Shown here one piece after another: positions 34,666 to 44,023 of a stretch of 64,000 nucleotides of DNA. The notes below the pieces were generated by a model, which was given only the letters and a program-made list of their open reading frames with translations, did no database searches and had not been told where the DNA came from. Origin of the DNA: Flexivirga aerilata (lineage in GTDB: Bacteria > Actinomycetota > Actinomycetes > Actinomycetales > Dermatophilaceae); assembly GCF_013002715.1 (NCBI RefSeq), contig NZ_JABENB010000002.1, positions 310,001 to 374,000 on the forward strand, in the 5' to 3' direction. How positions within the stretch are numbered: the first letter of the stretch is position 1; every line of letters begins with the position of its first letter. The position numbers were made by a program, and so were the translations under genes.

Positions 34666-35025
34666 ATGTCGTCCGGTTCGGAATTGCCCGCAGACACCGC
34701 CCAGGCCTACCTGCGGGTCGAGCAGTCACCTGAATTCAGAGATCTGCGCAGCAGATTCCGCCGTTTCGTCTTCCCGATGACGGCGGTCTTCCTGATCTGG
34801 TATTTCGTCTACGTCCTGCTCGGCGCCTATGCGCACGACTTCATGGCGCACAAGCTCTTCGGCAACATCACCGTCGGGCTGGTGCTCGGCCTGCTGCAGT
34901 TCGTGTCGACCTTCGCGATCACGATGATCTACGTGCGCTGGGCCAACCGGGTCTTCGACCCGGCCGCCGAGCGGCTTGCCGCATCGGTCGGACTCACCGA
35001 GCACGAGGGTGGTGAGTCGCGATGA
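34666..35025 (+). CDS. DUF485 membrane protein, acetate symporter partner (YjcH-like)
   Basis: A 119-aa protein with two membrane helices (about 37-60 and 68-92) and the DUF485 pattern FRDLRSRFRRFVFPMTAVFL and YVRWANRVFDP. DUF485 genes sit directly before ActP-type symporters in many bacteria and are thought to help them fold or work. ATGA overlap with the next gene makes a coupled operon. GAGAGGAC lies upstream of the ATG. The CRP-like box precedes it. Confidence 0.9.
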   Translation: MSSGSELPADTAQAYLRVEQSPEFRDLRSRFRRFVFPMTAVFLIWYFVYVLLGAYAHDFMAHKLFGNITVGLVLGLLQFVSTFAITMIYVRWANRVFDPAAERLAASVGLTEHEGGESR

Positions 35026-36668
35026 CCGCGATGAGCGCGCTCGCTGCCGCCGAGGCGACCAAGGTCGGCAACTCGACCGTCAACATCCTCATCTTCGCCG
35101 CGTTCGTGCTGGTCACGTTGGCGATCGTGATCCGCGCGTCCCGCAACAACAACACCGCGGCCGACTACTACGCCGGCGGCCGGGCCTTCACCGGCCGGCA
35201 GAACGGCATTGCGATCTCGGGTGACTACCTGTCGGCGGCGTCCTTCCTCGGCATCGCCGGCGCCATCGCGGTCAACGGCTACGACGGCTTCCTCTACTCC
35301 ATCGGCTTCCTAGTCGCCTGGCTGGTGGCGTTGCTCCTGGTCGCCGAATTGCTCCGCAACACAGGGCGATTCACCATGGCGGACGTCCTGTCGTTCCGGT
35401 TGCGCCAGCGCCCGGTGCGCACCGCGGCCGCCGTCTCCACGCTCGCCGTCAGCTTCTTCTACCTGCTCGCCCAGATGGCGGGAGCCGGAGGTCTGGTCGC
35501 GCTGCTGCTCGGCATCGACGGCAAGGCCGCACAGAGCGTGGTCATCGCCGTCGTCGGCGTGATCATGGTCTTCTACGTGCTGGTCGGCGGCATGAAGGGC
35601 ACCACCTGGGTGCAGATCGTCAAGGCCGCGCTGCTCATCGTGGGCGCCGCGCTGATGACCGTATGGGTGCTCGGCAAGTACGGCATGAACTTCTCCGACG
35701 TGCTGCAGGGCGCCGTCGACAACTCCAAGTCGGGCCAGGACGTTCTCGGCCCGGGCCTGCAATACGGCAAGGACTCCACGACCAAGCTCGACTTCGTCTC
35801 GCTCGGGCTGGCACTGGTGCTCGGCACCGCCGGCCTGCCGCACGTGCTGATGCGCTTCTACACCGTGCCGTCAGCGAAAGAGGCTCGTAACTCTGTGGTC
35901 TGGGCGATCTGGCTGATCGGCATCTTCTACCTCTTCACCCTTGTGCTCGGGTATGGCGCGGCGGCCCTCGTCGGGCCCGACAAGATCCTCGCCGCACCCG
36001 GGAAGGTCAACAGCGCGGCGCCGCTCCTGGCATACGAACTTGGTGGGGAAGTCCTGCTCGGGGTGATCTCCGCGGTCGCCTTCGCGACCATCCTCGCGGT
36101 GGTCGCCGGTCTCACGATCACCGCCAGCGCGTCGTTCGCGCACGACATCTACGCCAACGTGATCAAGAAGGGCACCGTCGATTCGGCGGGCGAGGTGCGC
36201 GTCGCGCGCATCACCGCCCTGGTGATCGGCGTCATCGCGATCGTCGGCGGCATCTTCGCCAACGGTCAGAATGTCGCCTTCCTCGTCGCGCTGGCGTTCG
36301 CGATCGCGGCCAGCGCCAACCTGCCGACGATCCTCTACTCGCTCTTCTGGCGGCGGTTCAACACCCGCGGCGCGCTGTGGTCGATGTATGGCGGCCTCGG
36401 GTGCGCGCTGATCCTGATCATCTTCAGCCCGGTGGTGTCCGGCAAGGTCGACAAGGCCGGCAAGGCGACGTCGATGATCACCGACACCTCCATCGACTTC
36501 CACTGGTTCCCGCTGGACAACCCGGGCATCGTGTCGATCCCGGTCGGCTTCTTCCTCGGCTGGCTCGGCACGGTCACCAGCAAGGAGAAGAGCGACGACG
36601 CGAAGTTCGCCGAGATGGAGGTGCGGTCGCTCACCGGCGCCGGCGCGGAGAAGGCCGTCGAGCACTGA
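35022..36668 (+). CDS. actP: Cation/acetate symporter (ActP, SSS family)
   Basis: A 548-aa sodium:solute symporter with about 13 helices. It has the ActP-like opening NTAADYYAGGRAFTGRQNGIA, the family signature region GTAGLPHVLMRFYTVPSAKEAR, and the ASASFAHDIYANVIKKG segment before a helix; it ends in a charged tail. It imports acetate and perhaps propionate or glyoxylate. It is the second gene of a two-gene operon with DUF485. The shared CRP-like box with dctA suggests carbon control. Confidence 0.93.
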   Translation: MTAMSALAAAEATKVGNSTVNILIFAAFVLVTLAIVIRASRNNNTAADYYAGGRAFTGRQNGIAISGDYLSAASFLGIAGAIAVNGYDGFLYSIGFLVAWLVALLLVAELLRNTGRFTMADVLSFRLRQRPVRTAAAVSTLAVSFFYLLAQMAGAGGLVALLLGIDGKAAQSVVIAVVGVIMVFYVLVGGMKGTTWVQIVKAALLIVGAALMTVWVLGKYGMNFSDVLQGAVDNSKSGQDVLGPGLQYGKDSTTKLDFVSLGLALVLGTAGLPHVLMRFYTVPSAKEARNSVVWAIWLIGIFYLFTLVLGYGAAALVGPDKILAAPGKVNSAAPLLAYELGGEVLLGVISAVAFATILAVVAGLTITASASFAHDIYANVIKKGTVDSAGEVRVARITALVIGVIAIVGGIFANGQNVAFLVALAFAIAASANLPTILYSLFWRRFNTRGALWSMYGGLGCALILIIFSPVVSGKVDKAGKATSMITDTSIDFHWFPLDNPGIVSIPVGFFLGWLGTVTSKEKSDDAKFAEMEVRSLTGAGAEKAVEH

Positions 36669-36736
36669 GGAGCAACGCTGAGGAGCTCCCGTCATACTCT
36701 GGTCAATATGTATGACGAATCCGCATTCATGCCTGA

Positions 36737-38014
<1,278 letters not shown>

Positions 38015-38113
38015 GCGACGAGCGGGCCAGACCCTAGAGGGCCGGGAGACCGCGCGAGCGGTGAGCGCGGGTCTACATTCGAGGTCCCGTGACACGCGGC
38101 GGAAAGGACCGAC

Positions 38114-38527
38114 ATGTCATCCAAGCGCACGTCGTCGAAGGCCGATCCGAAGGTCGTCTGGCTGCAAGAGACCCAGGCGCACGACTACCCGGCCGCCGCG
38201 TCATACCTGTCGTTGCTCGCGGTGCCGAAGGTGGTGGACAAGGTGGTCGCCAGCCTGCGCAAGACCACGCCCACCCATTTCAAGGCCAAAGACATCCTGC
38301 GGGCCGCGCAGCTGCCGCTGCTGCCGCTCGACAACGAGCACGTGGTCCGCGACCTGCGCAAGATCATCCAGGGTGAGGCGCTGTCGCCGGTGCTACTCGT
38401 GCGCGGCGACCTGCGCCTCGGCGTGGCCGCGCAGGTCGCCGACGGCTACCACCGGGTCTGCGCGAGCTACCACGTCAACGAGAACACCGACATACCCGTC
38501 ACGATCGTCGACCTGCCCACGCGCTGA
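38114..38527 (+). CDS. ParB/sulfiredoxin-fold-like protein, 137 aa
   Basis: A small cytoplasmic protein. The second half has KIIQGEALSPVLLVRGDLRL followed by VADGYHRVCASYHV, reminiscent of the ParB N-terminal/sulfiredoxin fold with its DGxHR motif, which binds or hydrolyses nucleotides. There is no DNA-binding domain, so partitioning is unlikely. GGAAAGGA precedes the ATG. The broken antiporter gene starts 6 bp after its stop, so the two were probably co-transcribed. The role is unknown. Confidence 0.65.
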   Translation: MSSKRTSSKADPKVVWLQETQAHDYPAAASYLSLLAVPKVVDKVVASLRKTTPTHFKAKDILRAAQLPLLPLDNEHVVRDLRKIIQGEALSPVLLVRGDLRLGVAAQVADGYHRVCASYHVNENTDIPVTIVDLPTR

Positions 38528-38533
38528 CCTGCG

Positions 38534-39609
38534 GTGGGATTCGCCGGCCTCGCCCTGATCTGTGCGGTGGCCCTGCTCGGGCCGCTGCTGTCGGTGCCGC
38601 GCGGTCTGCACCTGCCGGTCGTCATCGGTGAGCTTGCCGTCGGCATCGTCGTCGGGCAGACCGGCTTGCGGGTGCTGCAGCCGGACAACGGGACGTTCGT
38701 CTTCCTGGCCGAGATCGGCTTCGCGCTGGTGATGTTCGTCGCTGGATCCCACGTGCCGATCCGCGACCGTGCCCTGCGCACCGGCCTGGTGCGTGGTGCG
38801 GCACGCGCGGTCGCGATCGGCGTGCTCGCGGTGCCACTGGGTCTCGGCGTCGCCGCACTCTTCGGCACCGGGCACGGCGTCCTCTACACGGTGCTGATCG
38901 CGTCGTCGTCGGCGAGCATCGTCATGCCGGCACTGCAGGGTATGCCGACCGACGCGCCGGCCATCCGCTCGCCATCGATCCGGAGCATGCGTTGCGGGCG
39001 GTTGTCGGTGCTGTCGCGGTCGCCGTTGCTGCCGGGATCCTCTTCGTCGTATTGCGCAGGTTGGTCACCTCCGGGGTGCAGCGCCGCATCCACGTGCTGT
39101 CCGAAGACCGTGGTCTGGCAATGGAATTGCGCTTCTCGCTGGCCGCCGTCTTCGCGATCGCGGCGGTCGCCGTGGCCCTGCACGTCTCGGTGATGCTGGC
39201 CGGTTTCGCGGCCGGGCTGGCAGTCGCCGGGGCGGGGGAGTCGCGGCGTCTCGGCAACCAGCTCTTCGCGGTGACGGAGGGCCTCTTCGGGCCGATCTTC
39301 TTCGTCTGGCTCGGCGCCTCGCTCAATCTCCGGGAACTGGCGTCCCACCCGTCGTCGGTGCTGCTCGGCATCAGCCTCGGCCTCACCGCGATCGCCGCGC
39401 ACGGCGCGATGGCCCTGACCCGGCAGCCGTGGCCGGTCGCCGTCATCACCAGCGCACAGCTCGGGGTGCCGGTTGCCGCCGCGACGCTCGGCGCCACCCT
39501 CGGGGTGCTGCGCCCCGGGGAGAACACCGACATGCTGCTCGGCGCGCTCGTCACGATCGCCGCGACCGCGCTGGTGGCCGGGCGGGTGCGGCGGATCGCC
39601 GGCGGGTGA
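38534..39609 (+). pseudogene. Cation:proton antiporter (CPA2 family), frameshifted
   Basis: The GTG at 38534 opens a typical antiporter N-terminus (LHLPVVIGELAVGIVVGQTG, LAEIGFALVMFVAGSHV) that stays coherent to ALQGMPTDAPAIRS near 38970, then turns to nonsense. The homologous continuation LAIDPEHALRAVVGAVAVAV begins in another frame at 38968 and runs to 39609 (LAGFAAGLAVAGAGESRRLG, GPIFFVWLGASLNLREL). About 15-25 residues expected between the two parts, a helix in this family, are missing, so there is a small deletion as well as a frameshift. The product is likely inactive unless this is a sequence error. Confidence 0.8.
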
Positions 39610-39623
39610 GAGGATCGGTGACC

Positions 39624-40574
39624 ATGACCGATCGCCCGTCGGGTTGGTACGACGACCCAGATGATCCCGACCTGCTGCGCTACTGGGACGGCATCCTGTG
39701 GTCCGACCGCACGATGCCGAAGGTGAAGCCCGGCCTCGACCAATCCCGGATCGGTGACTCCAAGCAGCAGTGGGAGGAAGCCGAGGCCCGTCGGCAGGCC
39801 GCTCAGGTGGGGTCCGCCCCACCCGCCGGGGGTCCCCGGCCGCCCCTGCAGCCCTATCAGTCCGGTGACCGCGACCCCTACCGCCGCGACGCCGGCCAGC
39901 GACCGCCCAGCGGGCAGCGATTCGGCGAACAGGGACCGGCGCCGTACGGGCAGCCTTACGCGCCATACGCACAGCAGGTCGGCAAGACCACCCCTGACGG
40001 CGAGCCCACCGCGTCCTGGTGGCGCCGGCTGGTGGCCTACTTCCTGGACTACCTGCTGATCGCCGCGGTGGCGCTGGTGATCGCGCTGCCGTGGGTGCGG
40101 CCGTGGATGGACAAGTTCTCGACCTGGTACGGCGACGTGATGGACGCCGCCCGGGCCGGACGATCGCAGCCGCCGATGCCGGACTCGCTGCTGCAGCTGC
40201 CGTGGCAGTATCCGCTGATCATGCTCGGGCTCTACCTGGTCTACGAGATCGGGCTCGTCACCTGGCGCGGACAGACGCTGGGCAAGATGGCGCTCGGCAT
40301 CCGGGTGCGCGGCGCCGGGTCCACCGCACGGCCGCCGCTGGCCGCGGTCGCGGTGCGGTCCCTGGTGAAGGGCATCCCGTTCCTCGGTGGGCTCATCCCG
40401 CTCGCCGGGTCGCTCGGCAGCGTCTTCGGTCTCATCGACGGGCTGTTGCCGCTGGGCGACAAGCACGCGCAGTCGCTGCACGACAAGGCCGCCAAAACCT
40501 ATGTCGTGCCTCGCGATCCGAAGCTCCCGGCATACGGTCAGGGCCCGTATGCCGGACCCCCGCAAGGTCGCTGA
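39624..40574 (+). CDS. RDD family membrane protein with N-terminal DUF2510 domain
   Basis: A 316-aa protein. Residues 1-30 (PSGWYDDPDDPDLLRYWDGI) are a DUF2510 motif; a Pro/Gln/Tyr-rich linker runs to about 128; the RDD domain follows (WWRRLVAYFLDYLLIAAVAL and TWRGQTLGKMALGIRVRG) with three to four helices. RDD proteins have been linked to ion transport or stress but function is mostly unknown. ATG at 39624 is preferred to the GTG two codons earlier because AGAGGA is better placed. It converges with fahA, 4 bp from its stop. Confidence 0.88.
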   Translation: MTDRPSGWYDDPDDPDLLRYWDGILWSDRTMPKVKPGLDQSRIGDSKQQWEEAEARRQAAQVGSAPPAGGPRPPLQPYQSGDRDPYRRDAGQRPPSGQRFGEQGPAPYGQPYAPYAQQVGKTTPDGEPTASWWRRLVAYFLDYLLIAAVALVIALPWVRPWMDKFSTWYGDVMDAARAGRSQPPMPDSLLQLPWQYPLIMLGLYLVYEIGLVTWRGQTLGKMALGIRVRGAGSTARPPLAAVAVRSLVKGIPFLGGLIPLAGSLGSVFGLIDGLLPLGDKHAQSLHDKAAKTYVVPRDPKLPAYGQGPYAGPPQGR

Positions 40575-40578
40575 GCGG

Positions 40579-41793
40579 CTACCTGCTGGGGAGGATCGTG
40601 CCGCTGACCTCGCCGAGCGCAATGCGACCGCCGCCCGCGGACGGCGCGGTCGCGGTGATCGTGACCACGTCGCCGTCCTCGAGGAACGAACGCTGCGAGC
40701 CGTCGTCGAGAGTGATGGGATCCTGGCCGCTCCAGGCGAGCTCGAGCAGACTGCCGCGCTGCCCCGGCTCATCCCCGGAGACCGTGCCGGAGGCGAAGAG
40801 ATCACCGTCGCGCAGACTCGCGCCGTTCACCGTCAGGTGCGCCAGCATCTGCGCCGGGCTCCAATACATCTCCTTGTAGGGCGGCCGTGACACGACGGTG
40901 TCGTTGATCCGGACGATGAGCTCCAGGTCGAGGCCGAAGAGCTCCTTGCCGAGGAGATAATCCAGCGGCTGCGGATCCTGCGCCGGCAGAGGGGTTTTCG
41001 CGGCTTCGAGCGCGGCCATCGGCGTGACCCACGGGCTCAGTGACGACGCGAAGGATTTGCCGAGGAACGGCCCGAGCGGCACGTACTCCCATGCCTGGAT
41101 GTCACGCGCCGACCAGTCGTTGAACAACGCCACACCGAACAGGTGGTCGGCGGCCTCGTCCACGCTCACCCGGGAACCGAGTTCGGTCTGGCCGCCGATG
41201 ACGAAGCCGACCTCGGCCTCGATGTCGAGCCGCACGCTCGGGCCGAAGACCGGTTGGGCGTCCTTCGAGGTCTTGCGCTGGCCGACCGGACGCACGATGT
41301 CGGTGCCGCTGACGACCACGGTGCCGGCCCGGCCGTGGTAGCCGATCGGCAGATGCTTCCAGTTGGGGGTGAGCGCGTCCCCGTCGGGTCGGAAGATCCG
41401 CCCGACGTTGGTCGCGTGCTGCTCGCTGGCGTAGAAGTCGACGTAGTCGGCGATCTCGACCGGCAGGTGCAGCGTCACCTCGTCGAGCGGCCTCATGGCC
41501 GACCTGACCTCATCACGCCGCGCGTCGTCGCCGATGAGCTGCTGCAGCCACTCGCGGGCCGATGCCCAGGACGAACGCCCTTGCGCGATAAAGGGATTGA
41601 GCGACTGGTTGCTCCACGCCCGAGCCCACTTGGGATAACCGTCGAGGGTGGCCAGCGCGGCCAGGTCGATGACGTGATCGCCGAGCCGGGTCACCACGTG
41701 GGCGTCCTGGCCCTCGGCGCTCGCCACACCGAAGGGGAAATTGTCGGGACCCCACAGGTCGTCGGCGGACAGGTCGAACGGGTCTGGCGTCAT
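40579..41793 (-). CDS. fahA: Fumarylacetoacetase
   Basis: A 404-aa hydrolase that splits fumarylacetoacetate into fumarate and acetoacetate, the last step of tyrosine and phenylalanine breakdown. The family features are visible: DFYASEQHATNVGRIFR, LPIGYHGRAGTVVVSG, the metal-binding EAEVGFVIG, LFNDWSARDIQAWEYVPLGP and KEMYWSPAQMLAHLTVNG (in part). AGGA precedes the ATG. It is 7 bp downstream of the unknown gene 41801-42610, so the two form an operon divergent from hmgA. Confidence 0.95.
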   Translation of the reverse strand: MTPDPFDLSADDLWGPDNFPFGVASAEGQDAHVVTRLGDHVIDLAALATLDGYPKWARAWSNQSLNPFIAQGRSSWASAREWLQQLIGDDARRDEVRSAMRPLDEVTLHLPVEIADYVDFYASEQHATNVGRIFRPDGDALTPNWKHLPIGYHGRAGTVVVSGTDIVRPVGQRKTSKDAQPVFGPSVRLDIEAEVGFVIGGQTELGSRVSVDEAADHLFGVALFNDWSARDIQAWEYVPLGPFLGKSFASSLSPWVTPMAALEAAKTPLPAQDPQPLDYLLGKELFGLDLELIVRINDTVVSRPPYKEMYWSPAQMLAHLTVNGASLRDGDLFASGTVSGDEPGQRGSLLELAWSGQDPITLDDGSQRSFLEDGDVVTITATAPSAGGGRIALGEVSGTILPSR

Positions 41794-41800
41794 ACGTTCC

Positions 41801-42610
41801 TCAGATCAGGCCGAGCGTGGTCAGGTCGTCGATGGGGTCGAGCACATTGCAGCACCCGAAGCTACTGAAGCTGTTGCGGGTGGTCACCGCGCGCGCCTCG
41901 GAGAAGCCGGCGAGTGCGGCGGTGATCGCCTCGGTGTCGCGGCTGTCGAGCAGCGCGGCCGGATCTCCTTCGCGCAGAGCGGCGTCCGTGGCGAGCAGCA
42001 CGTTGAGGAAGCCGAACTGGTCCTCTGCGCCGTGGCCGGTCGTCACGGTGGTCGAGATCGCGTGGTGCAGGCCGCCGGTCAGTTTGAAGGCCAGGCCCGC
42101 GTGCACACACCCGGTGATGAAGGCCGCGAGATCGTCGGTGGACGGGACCGTGTTGCTCGCGGTGGCACCGGTGCGCAGCTTGGCGACGACCTCCTCGCGC
42201 GGGCCGGCGAGGTCGGCGAGCAGTCCCAGCCCGATCGAGCCGGCCGGCACCTCGACCGCGATCGGCACCGACAGCTTGATCGCCTCCTGCCAGCCGTCGG
42301 CCGCCGGCACCTCGACCCCGGCGAGCGCGTGCGCCGGCGAGTCCGCGACCCGCGTCGCGGCGTCGATGACGTCGGTGATCGGGGTGCCCGCGCGTCCGAC
42401 GACGGTGATCACCAGGCCGCCCGGATCGGCCAGCGCGTCGTCGACCAGTGCCGGCGGCAGCAGTAGCGGCCCGACGAAGTCCGACGCAGGGGTGCCGCGC
42501 CGCCCGGCTCGTCGCTCGATAGCCTCGTCGAGCGGGAAGTTACCCGGTGGGAAGACGGCAGCGTCGTCGATCAGCTGAGTGAAGAGTGCTCGCGTGGGCA
42601 GACTCGGCAT
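41801..42610 (-). CDS. Conserved protein of the homogentisate cluster, function unknown
   Basis: A 269-aa soluble protein. It begins TRALFTQLIDDAAVFPPGN and carries GCVHAGLAFKLTGGLHHAIS, QFGFLNVLLATDAALREGD and, at the C-terminus, SFSSFGCCNVLDPIDDL, stretches that look like conserved active-site loops with paired histidines and cysteines. Similar unnamed proteins occur beside fumarylacetoacetase in other actinobacteria, as far as I recall. The start ATG at 42610 has a TACGGT box 7 nt upstream (leaderless); a GTG nine bases earlier would overlap that box. Divergent from hmgA and co-transcribed with fahA, so a step in this pathway is likely. Confidence 0.8.
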   Translation of the reverse strand: MPSLPTRALFTQLIDDAAVFPPGNFPLDEAIERRAGRRGTPASDFVGPLLLPPALVDDALADPGGLVITVVGRAGTPITDVIDAATRVADSPAHALAGVEVPAADGWQEAIKLSVPIAVEVPAGSIGLGLLADLAGPREEVVAKLRTGATASNTVPSTDDLAAFITGCVHAGLAFKLTGGLHHAISTTVTTGHGAEDQFGFLNVLLATDAALREGDPAALLDSRDTEAITAALAGFSEARAVTTRNSFSSFGCCNVLDPIDDLTTLGLI

Positions 42611-42617
42611 GGTGGCC

Positions 42618-42623
42618 ACCGTA
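42618..42623 (-). promoter_or_regulatory. -10 element of the leaderless gene 41801-42610
   Basis: TACGGT on the minus strand, 7 nt before the ATG; it sits inside the 34-bp gap before hmgA. Confidence 0.5.
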
Positions 42624-42644
42624 ACGAAGTCAGGAGTGGGAACA

Positions 42645-43886
42645 ATGGCGTTCTACCGAGCGATGGGCCAGTTGCCGCGGCAGCGGCACACCGCGCTGCG
42701 CACCTCCGAGGGTGGCGTGTTCTACGAGGAGCTCATGGGGGAGGAGGGCTTCTCCAGCGATTCCTCGCTGCTCTACCACCGGGGTCTGCCGTCGGCGATC
42801 TCGGACGCGAAACCGTGGGAGTTCGCGCGGGCGCTGGACACCGAGCCCAATCATCCACTGCTTCCGCGTCACCTGAAGCTGCACGATCTCTTCCCCGAGG
42901 GCGAGACCGGCGTCGACGTCGTGAAGGGCCGGCGGCTGGTGCTCGGCAACGGTGACGTGCGGCTGTCGTATGTCGTCGCCGACGCGCCAAGTCCCTGGTA
43001 TCGCAACGGGATTGGCGACGAATGCCTGTATGTCGAACGCGGCGCCGCACGTGTCGAGACCGTCTTCGGCAGCTTCGACGTCGCCGAGGGCGACTACCTC
43101 ATCGTGCCCCGCGCGACGACACATCGGTGGCTGCCGGTGACGAAGGGCGACGAGGGCTTCACCGAGCCGTTGCGGGTCTACGCCATCGAGGGCAACTCGC
43201 ACATCAGCCCGCCCAAGCGCTACCTGTCGCGCTTCGGGCAGCTGCTGGAGCACTCGCCATACTGCGAACGCGACCTGCGCGGACCCCAGGGGCCGCTGCT
43301 CGCCGAGGACATCGGCGAGCAGGAGGGCGAGCCGACCGAGGTCTACGTCAAGCACCGGGGGACCGGTGCGGGCTCCAGCGGTGGCATCGTCGGCACGATC
43401 TACACCTACCCTTACCACCCGCTCGATGTCGTCGGCTGGGACGGCTGCCTCTACCCCTACGTGTTCAACGTCGCCGACTTCATGCCGATCACCGGCAAGG
43501 TGCACCAGCCGCCGCCGGTGCACCAGGTGTTCGAGGGCCACAACTTCGTGGTCTGCAACTTCGTGCCGCGCAAGGTCGACTACCACGAGGACTCGATCCC
43601 GGTGCCCTACTACCACTCCAACGTCGACAGCGACGAGGTGATGTTCTACGTCGACGGCGATTACGAGGCCCGCAAGGGCTCCGGCATCGGCAAGGGCTCG
43701 GTGTCGCTGCACCCGGGTGGCCACGCCCACGGCCCACAGCCCGGTGCCTACGAAAACTCCATCGGGGTCACCGAATTCGACGAACTCGCCGTCATGGTCG
43801 ACACCTTCCGCCCGCTCGAGCTGGGCGAGGGCGGCCGTGCCGTCGACGACGGCAAGTATGCGTGGAGCTGGGTCGGCGGACGCTGA
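42645..43886 (+). CDS. hmgA: Homogentisate 1,2-dioxygenase
   Basis: A 413-aa cupin-fold iron enzyme that opens the ring of homogentisate to maleylacetoacetate. It starts MAFYRAMGQLPRQRHTALRT, a form typical of actinobacterial enzymes, with YLIVPRATTHRW, VGWDGCLYPYVFNVADF, PVHQVFEGHNFVVCNF and SVSLHPGGHAHGPQPGA containing the metal-binding histidines. AGGAG lies 8 nt before the ATG at 42645. It is divergent from the unknown gene plus fahA, with only 34 bp between the starts, so the control regions overlap. Confidence 0.95.
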   Translation: MAFYRAMGQLPRQRHTALRTSEGGVFYEELMGEEGFSSDSSLLYHRGLPSAISDAKPWEFARALDTEPNHPLLPRHLKLHDLFPEGETGVDVVKGRRLVLGNGDVRLSYVVADAPSPWYRNGIGDECLYVERGAARVETVFGSFDVAEGDYLIVPRATTHRWLPVTKGDEGFTEPLRVYAIEGNSHISPPKRYLSRFGQLLEHSPYCERDLRGPQGPLLAEDIGEQEGEPTEVYVKHRGTGAGSSGGIVGTIYTYPYHPLDVVGWDGCLYPYVFNVADFMPITGKVHQPPPVHQVFEGHNFVVCNFVPRKVDYHEDSIPVPYYHSNVDSDEVMFYVDGDYEARKGSGIGKGSVSLHPGGHAHGPQPGAYENSIGVTEFDELAVMVDTFRPLELGEGGRAVDDGKYAWSWVGGR

Positions 43887-44023
43887 GGCGACCGGCCGGG
43901 TTGAGGGCGGATGAACGTTGGCCGAACCTGTGGCCCGGTTCGGGCGCCGGGGCGGCCGCCGCCCGCTAGCGTGGACCGGCCGCCACGAGCGGCGTTCCGT
44001 CCCATGTGCTCGAGGAGCAAAAC

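Noticed and set aside
38534..39609. Programmed ribosomal frameshift in the antiporter gene
   Set aside because: No slippery run is present at the junction, and part of the conserved protein is missing, which frameshifting cannot supply.
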